A DNA stretch of 64,000 nt, from NCBI GenBank assembly GCA_963169195.1, contig CAUJDN010000014.1, forward strand, positions 58,074 to 122,073, in the 5' to 3' direction. Below, in pieces: positions 17,486-27,189 of the stretch (the stretch's first letter is position 1; every line of letters begins with the position of its first letter). Source of the stretch: Acidobacteriota bacterium. Lineage in GTDB: Bacteria > Acidobacteriota > Vicinamibacteria > Vicinamibacterales > UBA2999. Position numbers and translations under genes: made by a program. The notes under the pieces were generated by a model. It was not told where the DNA came from, searched no databases, and was given only the letters and a program-made list of their open reading frames with translations.

Positions 17486-17962
17486 GTGGCCGCTCCCCGC
17501 GTGCCCGTGGCCATCGCCCTCGGCTCCAATCTCGGCCCCCGCGAGGCACACCTCGCCTTCGCCATGTCCCGCCTCCGCTCGGTCCTTCACGACCTCCGCT
17601 GCTCCACGATCATCGAAACCGCGCCGGAGGGCGTCCCCGGCGAACAGGGGGCGTTCCTGAACGGCGTCGTCGTCGGCGAGACCGAGCTGCCGCCGGAGGC
17701 ACTCCTGTCGGTGCTCCAGCAGATTGAGGCGGATGCCGGCCGCGCGCGCCCGTTCCCGCTCGCCGCGCGGACGCTGGACCTGGACCTGATTCTGTACGGG
17801 GAGGCGGTCGTGAGACAGGAGGGGCTTGTGGTGCCGCATCCACGCTTCCGCGAGCGGCGCTTCGTGCTGGCGCCGCTCGCGGAGGTGGCGGGGGACTGGG
17901 TCGACCCGGTGACCGGGCGGACCGTCAGTGCGCTGCTTCAGGCGCTGGGGCACCCTTCCTGA
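17486..17962 (+). CDS. folK: 6-hydroxymethyl-7,8-dihydropterin pyrophosphokinase (HPPK)
   Basis: A 158-residue HPPK, which transfers pyrophosphate from ATP to 6-hydroxymethyl-dihydropterin in folate synthesis. Visible signatures are [11 protein letters not shown] at the N-terminus, [12 protein letters not shown] for the catalytic Asp pair, and [18 protein letters not shown]. The start is GTG 17486 with AGGG about 5 nt upstream. The 3' end overlaps the convergent RND pump gene by 38 bp. The upstream genes are the DksA-like and ferritin-like ones; no other folate gene is nearby. Confidence 0.92.
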   Translation: MAAPRVPVAIALGSNLGPREAHLAFAMSRLRSVLHDLRCSTIIETAPEGVPGEQGAFLNGVVVGETELPPEALLSVLQQIEADAGRARPFPLAARTLDLDLILYGEAVVRQEGLVVPHPRFRERRFVLAPLAEVAGDWVDPVTGRTVSALLQALGHPS

Positions 17963-20900
17963 AGATCCCGCGCCAGCCTTCCTCGAACAGCGTGTACATC
18001 GCGGGCACGAAGACCAGCGTGATGACGGTCGACGTCATCAGGCCGCCGATGACCACCCGGGCCAGCGGCGCCTGGAGTTCGGCGCCCTCGCCGATGCCGA
18101 GCGCCATGGGCACGAGGCCCAGCGCCGTGCAGGTGGACGTCATGAGGATCGGCCGCAGGCGGTGCCGGCCCGCGGTCTCGATGGCCTGGCGCAGCGGCAT
18201 CTTGTCCCGCGCGCGGAGCGTGTTGGTGTAGTCCACCAGCAGGATGGCGTTGCTGACGACGATGCCTGCCAGCATGATCACGCCGATGTAGGCCTGCATG
18301 CTGAACGCGGTGCCGGTGATCAGCAGGATCCCCACCACGCCGATGGCAGCGAGCGGGATGGAGAAGATGATGATGAAGGGGTCGCGCAGCGACTCGTACT
18401 GCGACGCCATGACCGTGTAGACGAGCACGATCGCGAGGATGAGCACCAGCTGGAGCTCGCGGAACGACCGCGCCTGTTCCTCCACCTCGTTGCCGAACCC
18501 GACGGCGAAGTCCTTGGGCACCGCGATCTCGCCAATGCGCGCCTGCACGTTGTTCACGGCCTCGCTGAGCGTGACTTCCGTCTCGGCGTACACGCGCTGG
18601 ATGCGTTCCTGGTTCTTGCGTTCCACCGACACGGGGCCGGTGTCGCGGTCGATGACCATCACGTTCTTCGCCGGCAGCACCTGACCCGCCGGAGTGCTGA
18701 GCAGGACGTCCCCGACCGAGGCGACCTCCTCGCGGTCCTCCTCCCGCAGCCGGACCACGATGGGGTACTCGTTGCCGAATTCACGGAACATGGCGGCCTG
18801 GGTGCCCGCGACGTTCGTGCGAATGGTGTTCGCCACGCCCGTGACGGTCATGCCGAGCAGCGCTGCCTTGTCGCGATCCACGCGGACCGCCAGTTCCGGC
18901 CGACCCTCCTCGCGCTGCAGCCGGGAGTCGGCCACGCCCGGGGTGGAATCGAGCAGGGTCTTCACGTCCTGGGCGATGCGCTTCGACGTGTCGAGGTCAT
19001 GACCCAGGATCTCCACCGACAGACGACCACCGCCCTGGTTGCCCATCCCGCGCATCATGTTCTGGCCGCCCGACGCGCGGGCGCGCACCACGACGCCCGG
19101 GATGCCGGAGAGCTGCCGGCGGAGTTCCATCGAGATCTGCTCGTTGCTGCGCTGGCGCTCGGTTCGTGGCACCAGGCGGACCTGGATGCTGCCGCGGTGA
19201 GTGGACGAGTTGCCGAAGCCACCGCCCCCGCCGGCCTGCGAGATGAGCATCGTCGCTTCGGGTACGACCTCCCGAATCCGGTTCTCGAGCTGCACGATGA
19301 CCGCCTCGGTGTTCTCGATGCGCGTGCCGACGGCGAGCTCGGCGTCCACGCTCACTTCGCCTTCATCCGTGCTCGGCTGGAACTCGAACCCGATGCGAGG
19401 CAACAGGAAGAGCGCGACGGCGAACAGCGCGACGCCCACGCCGAAGACCGTGGGGCGGTGGTGGAGGGAGGCGTGCAGGGCGCGGGCGTAGAAGGCGTCG
19501 AGGCCGTCGAGGCCGCGATCCACCGCGCGGCTGATGGCACCGAACACGCCACGGGCATCCTTCCCGTGCGACGGCGGGTCCAGCAGCCGCGAGCAGAGCA
19601 CGGGGACAATGGTGACGGCCACCAGCAGCGACATGGCGAGCGAGAAGGACACCACCGCGGCGAGTTGCCCGAACATGATGCTCGACACGCCCGTGAGGAA
19701 CAGCATCGGGACGAAGACCGCGATGTGCGTGAGGGTGGACGCCAGGATGGCCGACCACACCTCCTCCGAGCCGTCGATGGCCGCCGTCATCCGATCCTTG
19801 CCCATCTCGAGGTGGCGGTAGGTGTTCTCCAGCACGACGATGGCCGCGTCCACGATCATCCCGATGCCCAGCGCCAGGCCGCCAAAGGTGAGTGTGTTGA
19901 GCGTGTACCCCCCGAAGTAGAGCAGGGCGAACGTGCCGATGACCGAGATGGGGATGGACGTGCAGATGATGAGCGTGGACTTGAGGTCACGCAGGAACAG
20001 GAAGATGATCGCGATGACCAGGATGCTGCCGATCATCGCGTGCTCCTGCACACTGCTGATGGCGCGGTCGATGAACTTCGACTGGTCGTCCAGGACCTGC
20101 ATGCGCATCCCGGAGACCTCGCGGTTGATCCGGTCCACCTCGGCACGCACGCCGGTGGCGATCTGCACGGTGTTGGTCCCGGATTGCTTGGTGACCCGCA
20201 TGCGGATGCCGGGGCGCCCGTTGATGCGCGTGAACGACCGGCGGTCCTCGGTCGCGTCCTTCACCTCCGCGATGTCCTTCAGATAGACGGGCACGCCGTC
20301 GCGCGTCAGGACGACCGTGTTCTTGATTTCCTCGAGGTTGGTGAACTGCCCGGGGCTGCGCAGGAGCAGCGTGCGGTCGGCATCGTTCACCTCGCCCAGC
20401 GGGATGTTCTGGTTCTCCGTGCGCAGGATCTGCACGACACGGTCGGGCGAGAGGTTGAGCGCCGTGATCTTCTCCCGCGACAGGTCCACCCGGATCTGCC
20501 GGCGCAGGCCGCCGTCGACGGTGACAGCCGCGACACCCGCCACCCGTTCGAGGCGCGGCGACAGGTCGTTCTGGGCGAGTTCGCGCAGCGTGACCTGGTC
20601 GTAGTCACCCTCGACGCCGATCCCCATGATGGGCATGGCCGACGAGTCGAACTTGAAGATTGTCGGCGGGTCCGCGTCCTCGGGCAGCCGGCCGCGCACG
20701 CGGTCCACCCGCGTGCGCACGTCGTCGGCGGCTTCGCTGAGGTCCGTGCCCCAGGCGAAGTTCAGCCGGACCATCGAGCTGCCCTCCGACGACGTCGATT
20801 CCACGCGCTCGAGGCCGGCGACGGCGCTGACGGCCTGCTCGACGGGCCGGGTGACCAGCTCCTCCATCTCCAGGGGGCCGACGCCCGGGTAACTCACGCG

Positions 20901-21041
20901 CACCGTGATGCTCGGGAACTCGGTGTCCGGCAGCAGGTCCACCGGCAGCCGGGTGAGCGAGATGGCGCCCAGCAGCACGATGACGAAGCTGATCATGAAC
21001 ATCGTCACGGGCCGGTGAATCGCGAGGCGGGGAATGCTCAT
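17925..21041 (-). CDS. RND efflux pump inner-membrane permease (AcrB/CusA superfamily)
   Basis: A 1038-residue RND transporter: a first transmembrane helix starting [13 protein letters not shown], porter and docking loops, the six-helix block, then the repeat of the same plan. It would export drugs, lipids or metals through the adaptor and TolC partner encoded just upstream. The fourth-helix proton-relay motif reads [10 protein letters not shown], with one Asp where AcrB has two (VDDA); single-Asp forms are known in metal-efflux RND pumps. ATG 21041 has AGGAAC upstream. Its end overlaps folK by 38 bp, tail to tail. Confidence 0.93.
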   Translation of the reverse strand: MSIPRLAIHRPVTMFMISFVIVLLGAISLTRLPVDLLPDTEFPSITVRVSYPGVGPLEMEELVTRPVEQAVSAVAGLERVESTSSEGSSMVRLNFAWGTDLSEAADDVRTRVDRVRGRLPEDADPPTIFKFDSSAMPIMGIGVEGDYDQVTLRELAQNDLSPRLERVAGVAAVTVDGGLRRQIRVDLSREKITALNLSPDRVVQILRTENQNIPLGEVNDADRTLLLRSPGQFTNLEEIKNTVVLTRDGVPVYLKDIAEVKDATEDRRSFTRINGRPGIRMRVTKQSGTNTVQIATGVRAEVDRINREVSGMRMQVLDDQSKFIDRAISSVQEHAMIGSILVIAIIFLFLRDLKSTLIICTSIPISVIGTFALLYFGGYTLNTLTFGGLALGIGMIVDAAIVVLENTYRHLEMGKDRMTAAIDGSEEVWSAILASTLTHIAVFVPMLFLTGVSSIMFGQLAAVVSFSLAMSLLVAVTIVPVLCSRLLDPPSHGKDARGVFGAISRAVDRGLDGLDAFYARALHASLHHRPTVFGVGVALFAVALFLLPRIGFEFQPSTDEGEVSVDAELAVGTRIENTEAVIVQLENRIREVVPEATMLISQAGGGGGFGNSSTHRGSIQVRLVPRTERQRSNEQISMELRRQLSGIPGVVVRARASGGQNMMRGMGNQGGGRLSVEILGHDLDTSKRIAQDVKTLLDSTPGVADSRLQREEGRPELAVRVDRDKAALLGMTVTGVANTIRTNVAGTQAAMFREFGNEYPIVVRLREEDREEVASVGDVLLSTPAGQVLPAKNVMVIDRDTGPVSVERKNQERIQRVYAETEVTLSEAVNNVQARIGEIAVPKDFAVGFGNEVEEQARSFRELQLVLILAIVLVYTVMASQYESLRDPFIIIFSIPLAAIGVVGILLITGTAFSMQAYIGVIMLAGIVVSNAILLVDYTNTLRARDKMPLRQAIETAGRHRLRPILMTSTCTALGLVPMALGIGEGAELQAPLARVVIGGLMTSTVITLVFVPAMYTLFEEGWRGIFRKGAPAPEAAH

Positions 21042-21096
21042 ACAGGTTCCTTGGCTACGACGTCTCTTCCGTGGAGCTGGCGCTGTCGGTGTGGAG

Positions 21097-22431
21097 CTAC
21101 TGTGGCCGCTGTCCCTGCGGGCGCTGGCCGCCGGGCCGCGCGGCGCCGGCGCCCGCGGCGGGACGACGGCCGCCGGTGGGCCCGTCGATGGCACCCGGCC
21201 CGCCCGCGTTCGCCCCGGACGACAGCAGCGTGTCGCCGGCTCGGAGTGACGCCGCGCCGTTGGTGACGATCGGGTCGCCCGCCTTCAGGCCTTCGGTGAT
21301 CTCAATCCGCTCGGCGTCCTCGAGCCCGAGCGTGACGGGGATGAAGCGCGCCTTGTTGTCGGCGTCGGCCACGAACACTCCGCGCCGGCCCTCGTAGTCC
21401 ACCACGGCGACCTTGGGCACCAGCAGGGCGTTCTCGCGCTCCTCGATGGTGAGCGCGACGCGCGCGTACATGCCCGGCTTCAGGCGGTAGTCGACATTGG
21501 GAATCTCCACTTCCATCGTGGCCGTGCGCGTGGCGGGATCGAGCACCGGCGAGACGCGCGCGATGCGCCCGTTGAACGTCTCGCCGGGATACGCGTCCAC
21601 CTGGATGGCGGCCTGGTCGCCGGCGTTCACCATGCGCAGGTCCTTCTCCACCACGTTGGCGACCATGCGCAGGCGGGAGATGTCCACCACCGAGACAACC
21701 GGGGCGTTCTGCGAGACCCACGCGCCGGGGTCGACATTGCGCCGGCCGACGAACCCGTCCACGGGCGACACGATGGTCGTGTTGCGGAGGTTGATCTCGA
21801 GCTCCTCCAGTCGGGCGCCGGTCTGTTCCGTCTGGGCCTTGGCGAGGTCCAGCTGCGCCTGCGCCGACAGGTAGCGCGATTCGGCGTCGTCCAGGGCCTG
21901 CTTGGCGAGCAGCTGGCGCCCGAAGAGATTCTTCGACCGCTCGAAGTTCACCTCGGCCATTTTGAGGTCGGCCTCGCGCTGCCGGATGGTCGCCCGGGCC
22001 ACTTCCATCGAGGCACGCGCCTGCTTGACCTGCTCGACAATCTCCAGATCCTCGATCTTGGCGATGACCTGGTTGCGCCGGACCCGGTCGCCCAGCTGCA
22101 CATTGATGCTCTGCAGGCGGCCCCCGGTCTTGGGCGCCACATCCACGGTCTGTTCGCCGATGAGGTTGCCCACCACCGTCAGCGTCGCGCCGATCTTGCC
22201 GAGCGTGGCCTTGCCGATCTCGACACTCATCGGCGGGCGGAAACCGCTGCCGCCGAAGCCTCCGCCCGGCCCACCCGCCGGCGCGCCCCCCCCGCCACCG
22301 GGGCGCTGGCCGCCGGCACCGCCGGGGCCACCAGCCGCCGCCGCGGTCTGGTCCCGGGAGAACACGCCGAAGTAGTACGCCGCGCCGCCCGCCAGGGCCA
22401 CCACGAGCGCGAGGATTGCCGCTTTGCGCAT
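21097..22431 (-). CDS. RND efflux periplasmic adaptor (membrane fusion protein)
   Basis: A 444-residue adaptor. An N-terminal signal anchor (about residues 5-22) is followed by a Gly/Pro-rich linker, then a lipoyl half-motif (VDVAPKTGGRLQSI), an alpha-helical hairpin of about 90 residues, the second lipoyl half (TTIVSPVDGFVGRR), a beta barrel and a membrane-proximal domain. The C-terminus is another Gly/Pro/Arg-rich tail after LRAGDTLLSSG. Both low-complexity tails are longer than usual. It lies 55 bp before the RND permease and 37 bp after the TolC gene in the same orientation. Confidence 0.93.
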   Translation of the reverse strand: MRKAAILALVVALAGGAAYYFGVFSRDQTAAAAGGPGGAGGQRPGGGGGAPAGGPGGGFGGSGFRPPMSVEIGKATLGKIGATLTVVGNLIGEQTVDVAPKTGGRLQSINVQLGDRVRRNQVIAKIEDLEIVEQVKQARASMEVARATIRQREADLKMAEVNFERSKNLFGRQLLAKQALDDAESRYLSAQAQLDLAKAQTEQTGARLEELEINLRNTTIVSPVDGFVGRRNVDPGAWVSQNAPVVSVVDISRLRMVANVVEKDLRMVNAGDQAAIQVDAYPGETFNGRIARVSPVLDPATRTATMEVEIPNVDYRLKPGMYARVALTIEERENALLVPKVAVVDYEGRRGVFVADADNKARFIPVTLGLEDAERIEITEGLKAGDPIVTNGAASLRAGDTLLSSGANAGGPGAIDGPTGGRRPAAGAGAARPGGQRPQGQRPQ

Positions 22432-22468
22432 AGAAAGTCCGTTCGCTCCGTCGTCCGCTGTTGACCGG

Positions 22469-24160
22469 TTATGAACCGCTGTTGCTCGAGGCGCCGCCCC
22501 CGCCGCCGGCCGGTGCCTGCTGCGCCCGCTCGTAGTTCACGAGCGACTTGCGGTAGTCGGCCAGCGCCCGCAGCTCGGCGTTCTCGGCATCGCGCAGGTC
22601 CCGCTGCGCCTGGACGACGAAGAAGTTCGTCGTCAGGCCCACTTCGAACCGGCTCTGCTCGGCCTCGAGCCGCTTCTGCGCCAGCTCGCGCGCGGCGCTC
22701 GCGGCCTCGACCCGCCGCAGGTTGCTCTGCACGGTGAAGGCCGCGTTGGCCACCTCCGCCGCGATCTGCACCTCGAGCGCGCGGAGCCGCGTCTGCGCCT
22801 GCTGGCGCTGGACGCGGGCCCGGGCGTGCTGGGCCTCGGCCTGGTTGGCAAACAGCGGATAGCTGAGCGTGACCGACACGTTCCACGTCGGATACGTCCG
22901 GTCGAAGAGCAGGCTCAGGGCATCCGTGTAGCCGCCTGGGATGGTGCCGACCACCTGGCTGCCCAGCCCCGTGCCCTGGCGGATGAACTGGGTCCCCCCG
23001 AGGCCCTGCGCGCCGTAGCTGGCGTTGAGGTCGAGGGCGGGCATCGACTGATTCCGGAAGAACCGGATGCTGATGTCGTTCGATTCGAGGTTCTTGCGCG
23101 AGGTGACGATGTCGGTGCGCTCCGTGATGGCGCGCCGTACGGCCGCCTCGATATCGGTGGGCGGCGGCTCGAGCGAGGGGAGGTCCACGGGCACCAGTTC
23201 CTGGTTCCAGAGCGGGTCCTCGGTGCCGCTGACGATGAACCGCTTCAGCGTGAGTTCCGCAGTGGAGGCCGTCGCTTCGGCCAGCGCCAGCGCCTGGCGC
23301 CGGGTGGCCGCCTCCGCCTGCGCCTGGACGATATCGAGCGGAGCGAGAGTCCCCACCTCGACGCGGGCCTGGTTGTCCTCCACGAGGCGGTCGGCCAGCG
23401 ACAGGGCGCGCCGCGCCACGTCCACGGCACTGCGGGCGAAGACGAGATCCCAGTAGGCGTTCCGGACGTTGGCGACGATCTGCGTCACGGTGGCCCGCAC
23501 GCTCTCGTCGGAGATGTCGCGATTGATGAGCGCTACCTGCAGCTGCTGGCGTGTGTTGTCGATCCGGAACCCGCGCAGCAGCGGCTGCACGTACGACGCC
23601 GTCAGCGTGGACGAGTAGCTCGGGTTGAAATTGGCGAAGAGGTTGTTGGTGGACAGGCGCGAGTTCGTCCATCCGATGGTGTAGGAGCCCCCCAGCCAGG
23701 GCACCGCCTGGTTCACGCCGAAGTTGTAGGTGGTCGTGCCGTTGTTGACGCTCGTGCCGCCGTTCAACTGGCTGGTCGGCGGGTTCACCACGTCGCGCTG
23801 GCCGAGCGTCGTGGACTGGACGGGACGGTACGTGTTCCGGAAGCCGGCTACCTGCAGGTCGGTCGACTGCGGCTCGAGCCGCGAGACCTGGATGTCCAGG
23901 TTCTTCTCGAGCGCCAGGTTGACGCTCTCTTCCAGGGTCAGTTCGCGGGTGCCCCCGGGAGCCTGACGGCCGATCGGCGACTGTCCCGACGCAGGCGCCA
24001 CCCCCTCAAGCGTGCGCACCGCCTCGGTGTAGCCGGCCACGGCCTCGCGAACGACGGCCTCCTGCCGCGCCCCTTCGTCGGCGCCGCGTGATTGAGCGGC
24101 GCCGAGCGCCGGCGTGGCGAGCAGGCCGAGCATGGCCACGTAAGAGACTGTCTTGCCCAT
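22469..24160 (-). CDS. TolC-family outer-membrane efflux protein
   Basis: A 563-residue outer-membrane factor with a signal peptide ending ALGAAQ. Two OEP repeats are visible: the first begins ELTLEESVNLALEKN, and the second half has the matching NVSVTLSYPLFAN strand and heptad-rich helices (ARARVQRQQAQTRLR). It would form the outer-membrane exit duct for the adaptor and RND pump. The C-terminus is Gly/Ser-rich. It sits between the Spy-like gene (22 bp) and the adaptor (37 bp). Confidence 0.92.
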   Translation of the reverse strand: MGKTVSYVAMLGLLATPALGAAQSRGADEGARQEAVVREAVAGYTEAVRTLEGVAPASGQSPIGRQAPGGTRELTLEESVNLALEKNLDIQVSRLEPQSTDLQVAGFRNTYRPVQSTTLGQRDVVNPPTSQLNGGTSVNNGTTTYNFGVNQAVPWLGGSYTIGWTNSRLSTNNLFANFNPSYSSTLTASYVQPLLRGFRIDNTRQQLQVALINRDISDESVRATVTQIVANVRNAYWDLVFARSAVDVARRALSLADRLVEDNQARVEVGTLAPLDIVQAQAEAATRRQALALAEATASTAELTLKRFIVSGTEDPLWNQELVPVDLPSLEPPPTDIEAAVRRAITERTDIVTSRKNLESNDISIRFFRNQSMPALDLNASYGAQGLGGTQFIRQGTGLGSQVVGTIPGGYTDALSLLFDRTYPTWNVSVTLSYPLFANQAEAQHARARVQRQQAQTRLRALEVQIAAEVANAAFTVQSNLRRVEAASAARELAQKRLEAEQSRFEVGLTTNFFVVQAQRDLRDAENAELRALADYRKSLVNYERAQQAPAGGGGGASSNSGS

Positions 24161-24182
24161 AACCCTTTCCGTGCGGGGGAGC

Positions 24183-24641
24183 CTACAGGCCCCGGTTGTT
24201 GCGGCTGCGCTGGGGGGACCGGTTGTGGCGCTCCCGCTCCCACCGCTCGTGGAGCGCCTTCATCTTGACGTTTTGATCGGCGGTCAGGATTCGCCGCATC
24301 CGGAAGGACATCAGCGTCCGCGACTTGCTCAGCTCGCCGCGTGCCGTCTCCACGCGTTCGAGGGCCTCCAGGACCATCGCTTCGTCGGCGTGCTCGTCGT
24401 TGAGGATCTTCGAGAGCCTGGCCTCCAGCTGGTCCAGGGTCTCCTTCTGGGTCTTCAGGGTCGGCTGCAGCGCCTGGAAGACCTCCTCGAGGCGCGTCAC
24501 CTGCTCAACAGTGAGGACCAGCTCTTCCTTGAACTGCTCGTGCTGCCACCACTTGAACCCCTGTGCCGGCGCCTCCCCGGGCCAGCCGAGCAGTGCGACA
24601 GACAAGACAAGACACATGAAGAACTTAGCTGGCATTGTCAT
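24183..24641 (-). CDS. Spy/CpxP-like periplasmic sensor or chaperone
   Basis: A 152-residue exported helical protein. A signal peptide ending PGEAPAQG is followed by two LTxxQ-type motifs, LVLTVEQVTRLEEVF and ILTADQNVKMKALHE, the hallmark of Spy/CpxP and heavy-metal sensor (CnrX-like) proteins. The C-terminus is very basic (RSRNNRGL). In other bacteria such proteins bind unfolded periplasmic proteins or metals and tune an envelope-stress system. Its place just before the efflux genes and after an ECF sigma module fits that role, but this is inference. A second in-frame ATG lies two codons downstream. Confidence 0.75.
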   Translation of the reverse strand: MTMPAKFFMCLVLSVALLGWPGEAPAQGFKWWQHEQFKEELVLTVEQVTRLEEVFQALQPTLKTQKETLDQLEARLSKILNDEHADEAMVLEALERVETARGELSKSRTLMSFRMRRILTADQNVKMKALHERWERERHNRSPQRSRNNRGL

Positions 24642-24698
24642 GGGTGTCTGAGGGGGATACGACCGCCCCGGGCGGGGCGTTTACGCCCCACCGACGAC

Positions 24699-25898
24699 TC
24701 ATCCCTGAGAGTCGAGGGCCAGGTCGTTGGCGAACCGGGCGAGCGTCCGGACGGCCTGCTCGACCAGATTGTCGGGCGTCGAGGCCCCGGACGTGATCCC
24801 GATGGCCAGCGGCCCTGCCGGCGGGAGCCACCCCGAGGTGACCACCTCCGCCTTCGACGCGACGTCGCGATGCCGGATCTCGGCGGGTGAGAGGAGTCCG
24901 TCCGGCTCGGCGATGTGGAAGGTCGGCACGCGGCCCGCGCAGATGCGCGCCAGGTTGCAGGTGTTGCTGCTGTTATAGCCGCCAATCACCACCATGAGGT
25001 CCAGGCGGTGGTCATCCAGCAGGCGAATGACCGCATCCTGCCGGTCCTGAGTGGCGCTGCAGATGGTATCGAAGGCCCGGAACCGGTCGGGGAGCTCCTG
25101 TTCGCCCCACCGCGCGCGCATGGCCTCCCGCAGCATCTCCCCGATCTCCAGGGACTCGGAGCTGAGCATGGTGGTCTGGTTGGCGCAACCAACCCGCTGG
25201 AGGTGCACGTCCGGGTCGAACCCCGGTGACGTGGCGCTCGCGAATCTTGCGAGGAACCGGTCGCGAACGCCCCTGCCCGCGATGTACTCGCAGACGTCGT
25301 GGGCCTCGGGCTTGTCGAGCACGACGAGATAGTGGCCCCCATTGGCGGCCACCGCCTGTGAGGCCGTCGCCTGCGTTTCTTCGTGCCAGTACTTGCCGTG
25401 AATGATGGACGTCAATCCGTCGAGCGCATACCGCTTGACGTTCTTCCACACGTTGAGGACCGATCCGCACGTGGTATCCACCATCGTGCAGCCCGTCTGG
25501 TCCAGCCGCTGCAACTCGCCGATGGTGACGCCGAAGGCCGGCAGGATGACGACATCGGCAGGGCCGAGGGCGGCGTCGCGGTCCGACGGGTCGGTGAGGA
25601 AGCGGATGCCCTGGGCACGCAGCTGGTCGTTGACGTGCGGGTTGTGGATGATCTCGCCGGTCAGGAAGACGCGCTGGTTCGGAAAGCGCCGCCGGGCCTG
25701 GTAGGCGTAATCCACGGCGCGATCCACGCCGTAGCAGAACCCGAACTCGCGGGCCAGGTGGATGGTCAGCCGTCCGCTGGCGTAGCGATAGTCCTGGGCC
25801 TTGATCTGGTCGACGAGCGCGCTGTGATAGCTGTCGGCGAGGACCCCGGCCACCTCCTGCTTGAGGTCGAGCCCCTTCCGGAAGATCAACGCGGGCAC
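24699..25898 (-). CDS. ispH: 4-hydroxy-3-methylbut-2-enyl diphosphate reductase, long form
   Basis: The last enzyme of the MEP isoprenoid pathway, producing IPP and DMAPP with a 4Fe-4S cluster. The 399 residues are about 80 more than E. coli IspH and match the long form known in cyanobacteria and plants. The cluster cysteines lie in FGFCYGVDRAV, DTTCGS and ICSATQDRQ; other signatures are GEIIHNPHVN and GGYNSSNTCNLA. The GTG start overlaps the preceding anti-sigma stop by one base (TAGTG). Finding this core metabolic gene inside a sigma-factor and efflux cluster is unusual. Confidence 0.93.
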   Translation of the reverse strand: MPALIFRKGLDLKQEVAGVLADSYHSALVDQIKAQDYRYASGRLTIHLAREFGFCYGVDRAVDYAYQARRRFPNQRVFLTGEIIHNPHVNDQLRAQGIRFLTDPSDRDAALGPADVVILPAFGVTIGELQRLDQTGCTMVDTTCGSVLNVWKNVKRYALDGLTSIIHGKYWHEETQATASQAVAANGGHYLVVLDKPEAHDVCEYIAGRGVRDRFLARFASATSPGFDPDVHLQRVGCANQTTMLSSESLEIGEMLREAMRARWGEQELPDRFRAFDTICSATQDRQDAVIRLLDDHRLDLMVVIGGYNSSNTCNLARICAGRVPTFHIAEPDGLLSPAEIRHRDVASKAEVVTSGWLPPAGPLAIGITSGASTPDNLVEQAVRTLARFANDLALDSQG

Positions 25899-26389
25899 TA
25901 GCGGGGCTCGTAGGCGAACGTCATGTCGTCGAACGCCCGCAGGTCCGAGGCGCCGCGGGTGGTGACGGCCACGTCGATGGCATCGAGCAGGGCGTTGTCG
26001 GCGTCGGTCGTGGCGACCGCCGGGATGAGCGTCATGCGGCCTGCCGAAACGGACTGCGCGGCGCGCGGGGCCACGCGGTGCACCCAGGCGTCGCCGGGCA
26101 TCACGTGCAGCAGCTGACCGGTCACGAGGCCGACCAGGAGGCCCGCCGCGGCGGCGGCGCTGATCCAGCGCCGGCTGATGCCGGCCGCCGGTCGCAACGG
26201 CGATGCGGACCCGGGGAAGGCCAGCACACGGGCCGGCTGGCCGGCCTGCGCGAGCTTCTGCAGGATGCGCTGGCGCTGCGCCTCGAGGGCCCGCTCGTCG
26301 AAGTGGGCATCGACTTCGGCCCAGGCCGCAGCGCGGTAGGCGTCGAGCGCGTCGGCCAGGGTCGGATCCGGTTCGTCGCGTCGATTCAT
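25898..26389 (-). CDS. Putative anti-sigma factor, single-pass membrane protein
   Basis: A 163-residue protein with a soluble, acidic/helical N-terminus of about 70 residues, one transmembrane helix (about residues 74-93, ISAAAAAGLLVGLVTG) and an outside domain of about 70 residues. This layout, plus ATGA overlap with the upstream ECF sigma gene, fits a membrane anti-sigma factor. No HxxxCxxC zinc motif is present, so it is not a ZAS-type anti-sigma and the pairing rests on context. ATG 26389 is chosen over longer in-frame forms because of the overlap. Confidence 0.7.
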   Translation of the reverse strand: MNRRDEPDPTLADALDAYRAAAWAEVDAHFDERALEAQRQRILQKLAQAGQPARVLAFPGSASPLRPAAGISRRWISAAAAAGLLVGLVTGQLLHVMPGDAWVHRVAPRAAQSVSAGRMTLIPAVATTDADNALLDAIDVAVTTRGASDLRAFDDMTFAYEPR

Positions 26390-27033
26390 GCCTGCTCTCC
26401 CAGGGCGCCCCTCAGCTTCCGCAGCGCCCGAAACAAGTGCACCCGCACGGTGGCGGCGCTCATGCCGGTGGCGGCCGCAATCTCTGCCGGCGTCCGCTGG
26501 TCCACCTGGCTCAGCGTGAACACCAGGCGCTGCCGGTCGGGCAGGTTGGCCACGGCCCGCGTGACCTGCTCCCATCGCTCCCGGGCCAGCAGCCGGCGCT
26601 CGGTCGAGGCCTCGGCGGCCGGCACCTGCTCCACAGGCCGCTCGTCGTCGTCGGAGGCCTGGGCGATGAAACGCTGCTGCCGGTTCCGTGCCTTCAGCCG
26701 GTCGAGCGAGGCGTTTACCAGGATGCGCGTGAACCAGACATCGAACGAGAGGTCTTCGCGGTATTGCTCGATGTGCACGAAGACCTTGACGAACGCATCC
26801 TGCACCGCCTCATCGGCGTCGTCCGGGTTCCTCAGGTACTGGAAGGCCACCCGCAACGCGCGCCGCTGGAGCAGGGCCACCAGGGCGCCGAAGCGCTCCC
26901 GCGCCTGGTCCCGTTCGCCGCGCGCCACCAGACCCTTGATCTCCGCCGCGATGACCGAGGCCGGGGACGGTTGCGCCTCCGCAACCTTGTCGCGAAGGGG
27001 GGCACCGGCGTCGACTACGGAACGTCCTGCCAT
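26386..27033 (-). CDS. ECF-type RNA polymerase sigma factor
   Basis: A 215-residue sigma70-family factor of the extracytoplasmic-function group. Region 2 is visible in VAFQYLRNPDDADEAVQDAF and the DVWFTRILVNASLDRLK stretch. Region 4 begins near NLPDRQRLVFTLSQVDQ and ends in the recognition helix TPAEIAAATGMSAATVRVHL. The long N-terminal extension of about 45 residues is atypical. It heads a seven-gene minus-strand array: anti-sigma, ispH, Spy-like, TolC, adaptor, RND pump. A TGCTACAAT promoter element lies 36 nt before the ATG. Confidence 0.9.
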   Translation of the reverse strand: MAGRSVVDAGAPLRDKVAEAQPSPASVIAAEIKGLVARGERDQARERFGALVALLQRRALRVAFQYLRNPDDADEAVQDAFVKVFVHIEQYREDLSFDVWFTRILVNASLDRLKARNRQQRFIAQASDDDERPVEQVPAAEASTERRLLARERWEQVTRAVANLPDRQRLVFTLSQVDQRTPAEIAAATGMSAATVRVHLFRALRKLRGALGEQA

Positions 27034-27069
27034 GGTTTACGGATGGGACCGAGGTGGCGTTTACCCTGG

Positions 27070-27078
27070 ATTGTAGCA
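27070..27078 (-). promoter_or_regulatory. Extended -10 TGCTACAAT for the ECF sigma gene
   Basis: On the minus strand TGCTACAAT occupies 27078-27070, giving a leader of about 30 nt. The same nonamer precedes tatA. Confidence 0.45.
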
Positions 27079-27107
27079 GGAACGGCCGTGGGCGGCCCCG
27101 TAAGCTG

Positions 27108-27137
27108 TTGACTTCACGAGTTTCCCATCAGTACGAT
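27108..27137 (+). promoter_or_regulatory. Sigma70-type promoter for pckA
   Basis: TTGACT (27108-27113) and TACGAT (27132-27137) are separated by 18 nt. Transcription would start near 27144, about 45 nt before the chosen pckA start codon. Confidence 0.55.
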
Positions 27138-27189
27138 TCATGTTTCTCATGCCGCTCGCGAATCGCGGCGGCCCATGGAGTCATCACGC

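Noticed and set aside
17928..21266. A 1100-codon open frame on the plus strand opposite the RND pump gene
   Set aside because: It mirrors the codon positions of the real gene, is rich in His, Asp and Arg, has no recognisable domain, and reflects high third-position GC.
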